Source: Hyphomicrobium sp. D-2 (GTDB taxonomy: Bacteria > Pseudomonadota > Alphaproteobacteria > Rhizobiales > Hyphomicrobiaceae). From it: a DNA stretch of 64,000 bases. Location of the stretch: contig NZ_JARXLA010000008.1 of NCBI RefSeq assembly GCF_029872155.1, forward strand, positions 250,501 through 314,500, written 5' to 3'. Each line of letters starts with the position of its first letter. The first letter of the stretch is position 1. The notes beneath the pieces are model-generated. The model was not told the origin of the DNA, made no database searches, and saw nothing but the letters and a program-made list of their open reading frames with translations. Made by a program: the position numbers and the translations under genes. Below, in pieces: positions 16,239 to 25,488 of the stretch.

Positions 16239-17110
16239 CCGGAGGCCGCGGCACGCGGCTTCTTCCGGCCACCGGTGTCATCTCGAAACAGCTGCTGCCG
16301 ATCTACGACACGCCGATGATCTTTCATCCGCTCTCGTTGCTGATGGAAGCGGGCATCCGCGAGTTCATGCTGATTTCAACCCGGGAAAGCCTCGATGCAT
16401 TCCGGCGCTTGCTGGGTGATGGATCACAGTTTGGTATTAGCATCCGCTATGAACCGCAGGCTGAGCCCCGGGGCATCGCCGAAGCATTGATTATCGCCGA
16501 CGAATTCACCCGGGGCGAACCGTCGACGCTGGTGCTGGGGGACAATCTGTTCCTTGGCGGCGCAACGGCAAAGCTGATGCGCAAGGCATTCGACCGCCCA
16601 AATGGCGCAACGGTTTTTGCAACGCCTGTACAGAACCCCGAGGCTTTCGGCATCGTCTCGCTGCGCGACGACGGCACCGCAACCTCGATCGAAGAAAAGC
16701 CCAGCAACCCGCGCTCGAACTATGCGGTTACCGGCCTTTATGTTTATGACGGCGCATCCGCCGCAATTGCGCGCGCCGTTCAGCCATCAGCACGGGGTGA
16801 AATAGAAATCACTGACGTGAACCGCGACTATCTCAATCGCGGCGCTCTGCATGTCGAGCTTATTCCCGACAGTGACATATGGTTCGATACGGGGACGCCG
16901 GATTCGCTGCTGGAAGCTGCCCAACTCGTGCAGCGCATAGAGCGTCAGGGCACCCGCAAGCCAGGTTGTCTGGAGGAGATCGCCTTCGACGCAGGCTGGA
17001 TAGACCTAAATGGATTGCAATCCGCCGCGAACCGATGGGCAGGTAGCAACTATGCACGGCACCTCACGGCTCTGGCCCAGAGCGCAAGCAAAACAAGAGT
17101 TACGGTGTAA
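16220..17110 (+). CDS. rmlA: glucose-1-phosphate thymidylyltransferase RmlA
   Basis: A 296-residue enzyme starting at a GTG inside the end of the epimerase gene. It makes dTDP-glucose from dTTP and glucose-1-phosphate. Family motifs are LLAGGRGTRLLPAT (nucleotide binding), SKQLLPIYDTPMI, LLGDGSQFGI, LVLGDNLFLG with the metal Asp, EEKPSNPRSNYAVTGLY and FDTGTPDSLLEAAQ. All are intact. It supplies the dTDP-sugar branch used by the WecE-type aminotransferase 1.2 kb away. A hairpin at 17129-17164 probably ends the transcript. Confidence 0.95.
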   Translation: MRGILLAGGRGTRLLPATGVISKQLLPIYDTPMIFHPLSLLMEAGIREFMLISTRESLDAFRRLLGDGSQFGISIRYEPQAEPRGIAEALIIADEFTRGEPSTLVLGDNLFLGGATAKLMRKAFDRPNGATVFATPVQNPEAFGIVSLRDDGTATSIEEKPSNPRSNYAVTGLYVYDGASAAIARAVQPSARGEIEITDVNRDYLNRGALHVELIPDSDIWFDTGTPDSLLEAAQLVQRIERQGTRKPGCLEEIAFDAGWIDLNGLQSAANRWAGSNYARHLTALAQSASKTRVTV

Positions 17111-17128
17111 GCGCAATTGATGCGACGG

Positions 17129-17164
17129 GATCGGCGGCGGCCTGACTGAGTGCTGCCGCCGATC
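17129..17164 (+). terminator. hairpin after rmlA
   Basis: Arms GATCGGCGGCGGC and GCTGCCGCCGATC pair with a single mismatch around a 10-base loop, 18 bases after the rmlA stop. The T-run is poor (TGTTATAACT), so termination strength is uncertain. Confidence 0.6.
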
Positions 17165-17273
17165 TGTTATAACTCTCTCGAATATCCGGAAATCCTTGCT
17201 ACAACACTCAGCGCGTCGCTCAGCATGTAGATGCGCGCCTGCTCAATGTTGAAGCCTGAGAAGGGATTGCCGC

Positions 17274-18170
17274 TTGCTGGTTCGTCTTGTCGATCGATGG
17301 CTGTCGCGCAACGCCACTCCCGAAAACGGCGCTCTCGAAGCTGTTGCACACCTGAAGCCGATGGTTGTCGTAACCGGCGGATCTCGTGGCATCGGTCTGG
17401 AGCTGGGACGCCGCTTTGCCAAGGCGGGCAGGGCTGTCGCTTTGATCGCGCGAGACGCCGCCACGCTTGAGCTGCAGGCTGCCGCGATTAAACGCGACTG
17501 CCACGTGCATTGCGCTGTCATCGCGCAGGACATCACCGAAGCCGACGCGGCTGAACGCATTGAGGCCAGCCTTACCGCAGATGGCTATTATGTTGATGTG
17601 CTGATCAACTGCGCTGGCATCGGTCTCGCCGGCCCGTTCGTCAGCCATACTGAGGCGCAAATCGACGAACTTCTGCGCGTCAACGTTATGGCACTCACCA
17701 ATCTTACCCGGCACACCCTGCCTCAGATGCTGGCCCGCGGGCGCGGCGGCATCATGAACGTTGCCTCCGTCGGCGGTCTCGTTCCAGGGCCCAATCAGGC
17801 TGCCTATTACGCCAGCAAGGCCTATGTCGTTTCCCTCACCCGCGCGCTCGCAACCGAGAACGCCGGCCGGGGCGTGCGCATCATGGCGTTGGCCCCCGGC
17901 CCGGTAGACACCGGCTTCCATCAGGCCATGGGCGCGGAGCTTTCGTTCTATCGCCAGCTGCTCGTTGCCTTGAGCGCGCGACAAACTGCCCGTGCTGGCT
18001 ATCGCGCCTATCTGGCCGGATGCCACCTTTTCGTTCCAGGTATTACCGGAAAATTTCTACAGGTCGCGCTTTGGATCATTCCGCACGCAGTTTTGCTGCC
18101 GATCATCGGTTGGCTGTTGCGCCGACGCGATGAAAGGCCTTGGCGCGACACATCCGATAAGGAAGCGTGA
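17274..18170 (+). CDS. short-chain dehydrogenase/reductase with C-terminal membrane helix
   Basis: A 298-residue classical SDR starting at a TTG with a GAAGGGA site about 7 bases upstream. About 30 extra residues precede the Rossmann loop TGGSRGIG. NCAGIG, the catalytic Ser (NVASVGGLV) and YYASK are all present, followed by APGPVDTGF. Residues about 262-282 (ALWIIPHAVLLPIIGWLL) form a hydrophobic helix, so the enzyme may sit on the membrane like the DltE/YqjQ/KduD-type or lipid-acting SDRs. The substrate is unknown. It lies between the sugar-nucleotide genes and the trehalose operon, and the hairpin upstream suggests its own transcription. Confidence 0.82.
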   Translation: MLVRLVDRWLSRNATPENGALEAVAHLKPMVVVTGGSRGIGLELGRRFAKAGRAVALIARDAATLELQAAAIKRDCHVHCAVIAQDITEADAAERIEASLTADGYYVDVLINCAGIGLAGPFVSHTEAQIDELLRVNVMALTNLTRHTLPQMLARGRGGIMNVASVGGLVPGPNQAAYYASKAYVVSLTRALATENAGRGVRIMALAPGPVDTGFHQAMGAELSFYRQLLVALSARQTARAGYRAYLAGCHLFVPGITGKFLQVALWIIPHAVLLPIIGWLLRRRDERPWRDTSDKEA

Positions 18171-18557
18171 ACGAAACAGTCGTTTGGCATTTGCGATGTC
18201 GAAATACATTTCGGCTTAAGTGTGTTCGGGCGCCGAGAGTCATGTATTGCGTATCACGGCGCAATCGGCGAGGCGGACTTGAGCATGCTCATGACCTGCC
18301 TCGCCGCCCCCTCCCCGCAAGCCGCTGAGAACAGCCGCGCGGAACGGAGCGAACGTCTTTCCTGACAATCGTCACAGATCGTTTACGGCACTTCGCGCGA
18401 CCATCGCGCGTTGCGACATTTTTCGTGCCATGAAACGAAGTCGCCGCTGAAGAGTTATGTCCAATCTGGACGAAACCTCTGCATACGCGGCCCGAGCTCA
18501 GCCTCCATAACTTCCACCAGCGCTGCCCGCCCCCGTGGCCCACCACGAAGGATAGCT
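18171..18557. other. intergenic region with a 41-base imperfect palindrome
   Basis: No gene is seen in these 387 bases. An imperfect palindrome spans 18266-18306, with outer arms CGGCGAGGC and GCCTCGCCG and a central perfect GAGCATGCTC. It may be a terminator stem for the dehydrogenase gene or an operator for the downstream trehalose-type operon. The Shine-Dalgarno AAGGA of the GH15 gene lies at the right end. Confidence 0.4.
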
Positions 18558-20372
18558 ATGCCAAACCGCCAAGCTTCAAATGCCACTCCGGTTGATCTCG
18601 ATGTAGCGCCGATCGGTAACGGACGCATAGCAGCGCTTGTAAATAACCGCGGCCGCATTGTCTGGTGGTGCTTCCCGCGGCTGGACTCCGATCCGGTGTT
18701 TTCCCGGCTGCTTGCCGGTGACGAAGAAAAAGGCTTCAGCGATGTGGTTCTGCATGGCCAGGTTTCCGCCCGCGCGCAGTACGTTCGCAACACGGCCATC
18801 GTTGAAACGATACTGGAAGACGCGGGTGGCAACGCCGTGCGCGTTACGGATTTCGCGCCTCGCTTCAAACTGTTCGAGCGGGCTTTCCATCCTGCGCAAC
18901 TTGTACGCCGCATTGAGCCGATCAAAGGCCTGCCACGGGTAACGCTGCGCGTCCGTCCAACCTTCAATTATGGTGGCCCGGTTGAGAATGTTGCCGTGGG
19001 ATCGAACCACATCCGCTTCAGCGGCGGCACCGACGTTCTGCGGCTTACAACCGATGCGCCGCTTTCCTATATCGTTCACGAAACGCCTTTCGCGCTTAGC
19101 CAGCCTGTTTCGCTTGTTTTCGGCCCGGATGAACCCCTGGAATCTGCGGTCGATAGCGTCTCACGCGAGTTTTACGAGCGCACGCGCCGCTACTGGCTCA
19201 ACTGGGTACGCGGACTTGGCATACCGCTGGATTGGCAATCCGCCATCATTCGCGCCGCCATCACGCTGAAGCTTTGCAGCTTCAATGAAACCGGAGCGAT
19301 TATCGCCGCGCACACAACATCCATACCCGAAGCGCCGCACACCCCCCGCACCTGGGACTATCGCTTCTGCTGGCTGCGCGATGCCGCGTTTGTCATCAGC
19401 GCACTGAACAGGCTCGGCGCTACCAAAACAATGGAAAGCTATCTCAACTACATCACCACCATCGCGATGGATGTTGAGCCGCCTCTGCAGCCGGTCTACG
19501 GCATCATCCCCAACCAATCCCTGACCGAGCGCACGGCCCCCGATCTGTCGGGGTATCGCGGCATGGGCCCGGTGCGCGTTGGCAATCAGGCGGTGGAACA
19601 GACGCAACACGATGCATACGGCAGCGTCATTCTTGGCGCGTCGCATATGTTTATCGATGAGCGTCTGCCGGGCATGGGCGACGAAGCCCTGTTTCGACGT
19701 CTGGAACCGCTGGGTCACCGCGCCCAGCGGCTATATCTCGAACCTGATGCAGGCCCTTGGGAATATCGCGGACGCCAGCGCATTCACACCTATTCCGCAA
19801 CCATGTGCTGGGTTGCGTGCGATCGCCTTGCGCGCCTCGCCGGATTGCTGTCGCTTGAAGATCGCGCAGGATACTGGCGAGCCACAGCCGACAAAATGCG
19901 CGACGATATCCTCCAGCGCGCCTGGAGCCCTAAATGGGGTGCGATTGCCGGCGCGCTAGATCATGACGACCTTGATGCCAGTGCGCTTCTGCTAGCCGAT
20001 CTCGGGCTGCTGAGTGCTGATGACGAACGCTATCGCCGCACCGTTGAAGTGATCGGACGCGAGCTTAGTCGCAACGGTTTCATGATGCGCTACATCGCCG
20101 AAGACGACTTCGGCGCGCCGGAAACTTCGTTTCTCGTTTGCCAATTCTGGTACGCGGACGCTCTGGCTTCCATTGGCGAAGTTGCCAAAGCGCGCGACAT
20201 TTTCAGCGACGTACTTTCCCGCGCCAACAGCTTCGGCGTGCTCAGCGAAGATATCCATCCAACAACCGGTGAGCTGTGGGGCAACGTTCCTCAAACATAC
20301 TGCATGGCCGGCATCATCAACACGGGCATGAAGCTTTCACGCAGATGGGAGGCTGCATGGGCCGCTGGATAA
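18558..20372 (+). CDS. glycoside hydrolase family 15 (glucoamylase/trehalase-type)
   Basis: The ATG at 18558, with an AAGGA site, gives 604 residues; an upstream in-frame ATG adds 49 residues of low-complexity leader and is rejected. The N-terminal beta-sandwich domain (PIGNGRIAALVNNRGRIVWW) leads into an (alpha/alpha)6 barrel with the GH15 signature WDYRFCWLRDAAF, VEQTQHDAYGS, and the Glu-bearing FGVLSEDIHPTTGELWGN. No signal peptide is seen, so it is cytosolic. Cytosolic GH15 proteins include trehalases and glucan hydrolases, and its place directly before otsA favours trehalose or alpha-glucan metabolism. It is the first gene of a rightward five-gene run. Confidence 0.85.
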   Translation: MPNRQASNATPVDLDVAPIGNGRIAALVNNRGRIVWWCFPRLDSDPVFSRLLAGDEEKGFSDVVLHGQVSARAQYVRNTAIVETILEDAGGNAVRVTDFAPRFKLFERAFHPAQLVRRIEPIKGLPRVTLRVRPTFNYGGPVENVAVGSNHIRFSGGTDVLRLTTDAPLSYIVHETPFALSQPVSLVFGPDEPLESAVDSVSREFYERTRRYWLNWVRGLGIPLDWQSAIIRAAITLKLCSFNETGAIIAAHTTSIPEAPHTPRTWDYRFCWLRDAAFVISALNRLGATKTMESYLNYITTIAMDVEPPLQPVYGIIPNQSLTERTAPDLSGYRGMGPVRVGNQAVEQTQHDAYGSVILGASHMFIDERLPGMGDEALFRRLEPLGHRAQRLYLEPDAGPWEYRGRQRIHTYSATMCWVACDRLARLAGLLSLEDRAGYWRATADKMRDDILQRAWSPKWGAIAGALDHDDLDASALLLADLGLLSADDERYRRTVEVIGRELSRNGFMMRYIAEDDFGAPETSFLVCQFWYADALASIGEVAKARDIFSDVLSRANSFGVLSEDIHPTTGELWGNVPQTYCMAGIINTGMKLSRRWEAAWAAG

Positions 20373-20468
20373 AACGGCCCAACAGCACGTTTGTTTTGCT
20401 CAATTGAAACCAATGTTGAGCTCAGCCGTTAATCACACAGGTGCAACCCTCGTGTATGTCGGAAAGTC

Positions 20469-21947
20469 ATGGGCCGCATAATACTTGTGTCAAATCGCGT
20501 TGCCGACATCTCAAAGGCTGCACAGGCTGGCGGGATGGCAGTTGCGCTCGCTGATACGCTGCGCTCCCGCGAAGGGCTGTGGCTTGGCTGGAACGGCCGC
20601 ATTTCCGATCGGCGCTCAGAACAAAACACAACGCCAGATATTTCACACATCAACAACACCACGATTGCCACACTGCCACTTAGTGCGCGTGAACACGAAG
20701 GCTATTACACCGGATACTCCAACAATGTTCTGTGGCCTGTGTTTCACGCACGCCTCGACATTGCGCAATTTGAATCTGGCTATTTCGAACGCTACCTGGC
20801 CGTCAATCGTCGGTTTGCTCAGGCGCTGCATCCGCTGCTAAAGCCGGACGATACGATCTGGGTACATGACTATCATCTGATCCCGCTAGCCATGGAATTG
20901 CGCAAGCTGGGCGTGAAGAATCCGATCGGGTTCTTTCTGCACATTCCGGTTCCTCCCGCGCAGATATTGCTGGCCATTCCTGAACACCGCGAGCTGGCAC
21001 GCGGGCTTGCCGCTTATGACCTCGTCGGTCTCCAGACCAAAGTCGACGTGGGCAACCTGATCGATTATCTGCAGGACGGCGCTTTCGGACAGATCCTGAA
21101 AGACGGTCGCATCCGCGCGTTCGATCGGGAAATGGCGATCGCAAGTTTTCCTGTCGGCATCGACGTTGAAGGATTTGTTGGACAGCGGGCAAGACAAACC
21201 CGTGATCGCAATCCGGGCATTGCCAGAATTATCGGCGTTGACCGCCTCGACTACACAAAGGGTCTGCCGCAGAAGTTTCGAGCCTTCAGCCGCTTTCTTG
21301 CACAGAATGCTGACTATCGCGGCAAGGTGGTTCTCTCCCAGATCGCGCCGCCAACGCGGGAATCCGTTTCTGCATATGCTGACATCAGAAACGAGCTGGA
21401 AACTTTATCCGGGCGCATCAACGGCCGTTTCGGTGAACTGGAGTGGGTGCCGATCCATTACATCCATCGCAGCGCCCCGCGTCGAACATTGGTCGACATA
21501 TACCGATCCTCGCGCGTCGGCCTCGTAACGCCTCTGCGTGATGGAATGAACCTGGTAGCCAAAGAATATATCGCCGCCCAGAACCCGCATGATCCCGGCG
21601 TTCTGATCCTGTCCCGCTTTGCGGGCGCGGCCGAGCAGCTCAAGGATGCGCTGATCGTCAATCCTTACGACATTGATGAGATGGCCGGCGCAATAAAGAC
21701 TGCGCTTGAGATGCCACTGGAAGAGCGGCAGGAGCACTACGACAGTTTAATCGACGGCATTAAGCGTCAGGACACCTTCATGTGGTGCCGTAGCTTCCTG
21801 CAGGCGCTGGAGCGCGTAGGACGTCGCGGAACACTGGACGTGCCGCGCCAACCGTTGGACGCCGCACGCAAGGCGTTGCAGGAAATTGAACTGGCTCGCG
21901 TGCATCCGCGTGTTCGTCCAAACCGCATTGCACCGGATCCTTTATGA
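20469..21947 (+). CDS. otsA: trehalose-6-phosphate synthase OtsA (GT20)
   Basis: The 492 residues match the GT20 family, which joins UDP-glucose (or ADP/GDP-glucose) to glucose-6-phosphate in the cytosol. Motifs in order are IILVSNRVA, GGMAVAL, GLWLGWNG, WVHDYHLIPLAMELR, GFFLHIPVP, VDRLDYTKGLP and TPLRDGMNLVAKEY. All key residues are kept. A glucosylglycerol-phosphate synthase is a close alternative in this family and cannot be excluded. The product, trehalose-6-phosphate, would need OtsB, whose gene 1.1 kb downstream is broken. Confidence 0.9.
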   Translation: MGRIILVSNRVADISKAAQAGGMAVALADTLRSREGLWLGWNGRISDRRSEQNTTPDISHINNTTIATLPLSAREHEGYYTGYSNNVLWPVFHARLDIAQFESGYFERYLAVNRRFAQALHPLLKPDDTIWVHDYHLIPLAMELRKLGVKNPIGFFLHIPVPPAQILLAIPEHRELARGLAAYDLVGLQTKVDVGNLIDYLQDGAFGQILKDGRIRAFDREMAIASFPVGIDVEGFVGQRARQTRDRNPGIARIIGVDRLDYTKGLPQKFRAFSRFLAQNADYRGKVVLSQIAPPTRESVSAYADIRNELETLSGRINGRFGELEWVPIHYIHRSAPRRTLVDIYRSSRVGLVTPLRDGMNLVAKEYIAAQNPHDPGVLILSRFAGAAEQLKDALIVNPYDIDEMAGAIKTALEMPLEERQEHYDSLIDGIKRQDTFMWCRSFLQALERVGRRGTLDVPRQPLDAARKALQEIELARVHPRVRPNRIAPDPL

Positions 21948-21954
21948 GTGCAGC

Positions 21955-23088
21955 ATGAAAGCATTGACCGTAGGCGGCGCCATGGTTGACACGATCGCGA
22001 TCATAGAGAGCGATCGCATCGAACGCATGTCGATGCTTAATGCCGACACCTCATTCCTGTTGCTTGAGGAAGGACGCAAAACTGAAGCGCTTGACGTGTT
22101 CACTTACGCGGGCGGTGGCGCTGTAAACACCGCTGTAGCCCTTTCGCGGCTTGGCTTTGATACTTCCATCCTGGTCAAGCTGGGACGCGACACCCGCGCT
22201 GATTTTCTACTCACACGGCTTTCTGATGAAGGTGTATCAACACGGTGGGTGATACGGGACGCCGATGCGCCAACCGGCGCGTCGGTTATCGTTTCCTCAC
22301 ATGACCGCAACGCTGCCGTGTTCACGTTTCGCGGCGCCAACACGCTACTGTCGCCCGGAGACTTGACCGCTTCCGCATTCGCCGTCGATCTCGTCTACAT
22401 CTCCAGTTTGTCGAATCGCTCCGCTGATTGCTTCCCAACCATCGTTGAGAAAGCAAAGGCCAACGGCGCGCTTGTCGCTGTCAATGCAGGCGTGCGCCAG
22501 CTTTCCGTGCGCAGCGGAACATTCCTCGAAAGCCTGAAAAAGATCGACATCCTGGCGATCAACCGCCGCGAAGCAGAGGCCCTCGTTCCCGGTCTTGTCG
22601 CGCAGTTCGGTGAGGGCGGCCCCACGCCACCGCTGGAAGCCGGCGAGCAACCTCCACCATTGCTCGCCCGTGGCCTGCTGGGTGGTGGCTACGAAATGAG
22701 CCTGCCGGCCTTCTTCAAGGCACTGCACAGTCTCGGCACCGGATGTGTCATGCTGACGGACGGACTTGGCGGCGCATTCGTCAGCGAAAACGACACGCTG
22801 ATTTATTGTCCTGCGGCTGACACTACAGTGGCCAGCACCACCGGCGCCGGCGACGCCATGGCATCGACATTCGCGGCATTCATAGCGCTTCGGCAGCCCA
22901 TTGATGTCGCACTGCGCGCCGCGACCATTAACGCGTCATGTGTCGTTGCCTATATTGATACGCAAACAGGTCTCATGCGCCGCGAAGCGCTCGATGCGCG
23001 CGTGAACGCGAATTCGAGACTGCGCATCCGCAAGTGGCGCATGCAGCCAAGCCGGATTGCAAATGAGAACACAGCGGTTAAGGGGTAA
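21955..23088 (+). CDS. PfkB-family carbohydrate kinase
   Basis: The ATG at 21955 lies 7 bases after the otsA stop and gives 377 residues. N-terminal signature GGGAVNTAVALSRLG, middle AINRREAEALV, and the C-terminal PfkB motif TTGAGDAMASTFAAF with the catalytic Asp and anion hole are intact. An insertion of roughly 40 residues (GGPTPPLEAGEQPPPLLARG region) precedes the ATP site. It phosphorylates a sugar or nucleoside. The substrate is not evident; a cytosolic sugar released by the GH15 enzyme or linked to trehalose turnover is plausible. It is followed within 5 bases by the otsB remnant. Confidence 0.85.
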   Translation: MKALTVGGAMVDTIAIIESDRIERMSMLNADTSFLLLEEGRKTEALDVFTYAGGGAVNTAVALSRLGFDTSILVKLGRDTRADFLLTRLSDEGVSTRWVIRDADAPTGASVIVSSHDRNAAVFTFRGANTLLSPGDLTASAFAVDLVYISSLSNRSADCFPTIVEKAKANGALVAVNAGVRQLSVRSGTFLESLKKIDILAINRREAEALVPGLVAQFGEGGPTPPLEAGEQPPPLLARGLLGGGYEMSLPAFFKALHSLGTGCVMLTDGLGGAFVSENDTLIYCPAADTTVASTTGAGDAMASTFAAFIALRQPIDVALRAATINASCVVAYIDTQTGLMRREALDARVNANSRLRIRKWRMQPSRIANENTAVKG

Positions 23089-23092
23089 CAAC

Positions 23093-23922
23093 GTGAAGGG
23101 CGATGCCGTGGCAACCGGCGACAAAGCGATCCGTCGCGATACCAACTTGGATCAACCTTCCGGTCTGAACCAATCGCCCTACGACCTGCTAAAGCAACCG
23201 GCCACGGATTTTGCGCTGTTTCTGGACTGCGACGGCACCCTGCTCGATATCGCTCCGACGCCCAATGCCGTGCTCGTACCGAAAGGGCTTGGCGAGATGT
23301 TGCAGCGTCTTGCGGACCGGGCTCGACGGCGCGCTCGCGATCTTGACCGGGCGATAACTTCTGGAGATCGACGCGCTCCTTGCGTCAACGGAATGGATCG
23401 GCGCTGGCGTACACGGCTCCGAAATTCGCCATAGGGTTGGCGGCGATATTTTGCAAATCGCCGAAGGTCTGCCGCCCGCCCTCGTCGAGAGCGTTGTGCG
23501 CCGTATGCCTGCGTTGCCCGGCGTTGTTGTTGAGCCGAAGGGCTCTGGCTTGGCGCTGCACTATCGTCAGGCACCACACCTGAAATCTGCCCTTGAAGGC
23601 GAATTGCGCGCGCTCATCGCACCATACGCCGATAGCCTGGTGCTTTGTCCAGGCCGCAAACTGTTCGAGATCGTCCCTGCCGGTCACTCGAAAGGCACGG
23701 CGTTGCTGGCACTGGCGCAACTGCCGCCGTTGCGGGCGACGCCCGACCGCGATCGGCGACGACATCGGCGATTTGCCTGCATTCTCCGCCGCACGCCATC
23801 TCGGTGGTTACGGGTTTCGCGTGGCCGGAGAAGCCTTCGGCTGTGACGAAGTAGATTTCAGCGGCCCGAATGACGTGTACGCATGGCTTGAAGCTCTGGC
23901 TGCCGCAGGAAAACAAAAATAG
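23093..23922 (+). pseudogene. otsB: trehalose-6-phosphate phosphatase OtsB, disrupted by three lesions
   Basis: A GTG at 23093 with an AAGGGG site starts a HAD phosphatase (FLDCDGTLLDIAPTP). At about 23318-23321 one extra base moves the frame. The aligned sequence continues in frame 0 (LDGALAILTGR) and meets a TAA at 23355-23357, where E. coli OtsB has Ser. The same frame then reads LLEIDALLAS, GAGVHGSEIRHR, ALHYRQAPHLKSALEG and GHSKGTALLALAQLPP. A second indel near 23733 shifts to the frame with AIGDDIGDLPAFSAA and the natural C-terminus. All HAD motifs survive across frames, so decay is recent or the sequence contains errors. Confidence 0.8.
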
Positions 23923-24065
23923 CTTCCTGTCCGCTCCCAGCTTTCAAGCCACCGCCCGTCAACCTTGGCCGCAGGAACCGTTACCGCTCGCAATGAGTTT
24001 ATCGTTCGATCCCGACGTGCACCACCAATCGGGAGCGGTTCAACAGAGGGCGCCGCCTGTTCGCG

Positions 24066-25142
24066 GTGGACGCGATGTCGGTAACGAGTGCAGATCGCCG
24101 GCCGGCGCTGAGTTCGCATGGCGCCCAGACGCTGCCGAGCGTCGAGGTCGACAGTTACAATCTTACACTCAAAGACGATGAAGGCTTTATCGGCGACAAA
24201 GCAAGTCGAGGCGCCTTCCATGCCATGCTGGAAAAGTGGCGCGAGCCACTGCGCGAGCTCGGCGTTGATCCTTTGGGCGAACAGGATTCCGAACAGCTTT
24301 CAAAAAAGCAGCTCGACAAGTTGCTGGCTGAAGGCGATCCCGCGGCAGGCGGTGTCATACACAGCGCGGTCGAAGAGTTCGCACAGACACTCACCACCGT
24401 GATCCGGCGTTTCCTGCGGGCTGCAAACTGGCGCAACACAGAAGCAATAGTTGTCGGCGGTGGCATGCGCGGCAGTCGCGTTGGCGAGCTGGCGGTAGGC
24501 CGCACGCAGGTGCTGCTGCAGGCAGCGGGCATCGACATTAAACTTGAGCTGATCCAGCATCACCCCGATGAAGCCGGATTGATCGGCTCGGCTCATCTCA
24601 TGCCGTCGTGGATGCTGGAGGGATATGACGGCATTCTCGCCGTCGATATCGGCGGCACAAATATTCGCGCCGGCATTGTCGAACTCCGCCTCAAGAAAGC
24701 GAAAGATCTTTCAAAGGCCAACGTTTTTGCATCGGACATCTGGCGTCATGGCGACGAAAACACTAAGCGCGACGAAGCCGTGCAACGCATTGCCAACATG
24801 CTTGAAGAACACATCCGCATTGCCGAGAAGAAGGATCTCAAGCTGGCACCACTTGTTGGCATCGCCTGCCCCGGCCTTATCCGCGAGGATGGAACGATCG
24901 AAACCGGTGCGCAGAATTTGCCGGGCAACTGGGAAAGCAGCCAGTTCAATCTGGCCGATCAGCTTTGCAGCCTGATCCCGAACATCGGCGACCACAGCAC
25001 GCATATTGTGATTCACAACGATGCGGTGGTGCAGGGCCTCAGCGCCCTTCCCATCATGCAGAGCTATGACCACTGGGGTGTGCTCACCATCGGCACCGGC
25101 CTTGGCAACGCGCGCTTCAGCATGCGCAACGGCAAGCCCTGA
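24066..25142 (+). CDS. ROK-family sugar kinase with N-terminal extension
   Basis: A 358-residue protein from a GTG (an ATG three codons later is possible). The first 190 residues contain a helical region and a half resembling the C-terminal part of a ROK domain (AIVVGGGMRGSRVGEL, HHPDEAGLIGSAHL). Residues from about 195 start a fresh ATPase lobe, ILAVDIGGTNIRAGIVEL, and go on to GIACPGLI and GVLTIGTGLGNARF. The order looks like a circularly arranged or extended glucokinase-type protein. It ends the trehalose-type operon and could phosphorylate glucose released by GH15. The lobe order and its substrate are uncertain. Confidence 0.72.
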   Translation: MDAMSVTSADRRPALSSHGAQTLPSVEVDSYNLTLKDDEGFIGDKASRGAFHAMLEKWREPLRELGVDPLGEQDSEQLSKKQLDKLLAEGDPAAGGVIHSAVEEFAQTLTTVIRRFLRAANWRNTEAIVVGGGMRGSRVGELAVGRTQVLLQAAGIDIKLELIQHHPDEAGLIGSAHLMPSWMLEGYDGILAVDIGGTNIRAGIVELRLKKAKDLSKANVFASDIWRHGDENTKRDEAVQRIANMLEEHIRIAEKKDLKLAPLVGIACPGLIREDGTIETGAQNLPGNWESSQFNLADQLCSLIPNIGDHSTHIVIHNDAVVQGLSALPIMQSYDHWGVLTIGTGLGNARFSMRNGKP

Positions 25143-25488
25143 ATGCGTGACTGACTTGCAACATCCGCACGGAATACAACCTGTGCGGCGTGCCCTGTAT
25201 CTTGCAGCCATCAATGCGCTGCACCATCTCGCATTCCGATACGGGGGCGACTGATCGCGTCTGCTGCGCCTATCTGAAGCACAGGCAGTGGAAACGGTGC
25301 CAGTCGACGGGGCACAGCTTTCTCCGATACAAGCTGAAAGTCATGCCTGATCGGGGACCGCGTGCGCCAGCGGTTTCAACGAAATGCGCGTTGGGCCGAT
25401 GGGACTTAAGGCTTCATGCCGGGCGCGGCCAAAAACTGATTGAGGCCGCCCTGCCCGTTCATGCGCAGAGGCGGCAGCGGGACTGCCG
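25143..25488. other. non-coding gap before the efflux operon
   Basis: These 346 bases show no open frame with protein-like content on either strand and no clear hairpin with a T-run. The promoter of the RND pair should be here, but no strong -35/-10 pair was found by eye. No local repressor gene (TetR or similar) is present. Confidence 0.35.

Noticed and set aside
23593-23922. Separate small gene in the third frame after the PfkB kinase
   Set aside because: Its content is the C-terminal third of OtsB (GDDIGDLPAF), continuing from the other frames, so it is part of the otsB pseudogene.
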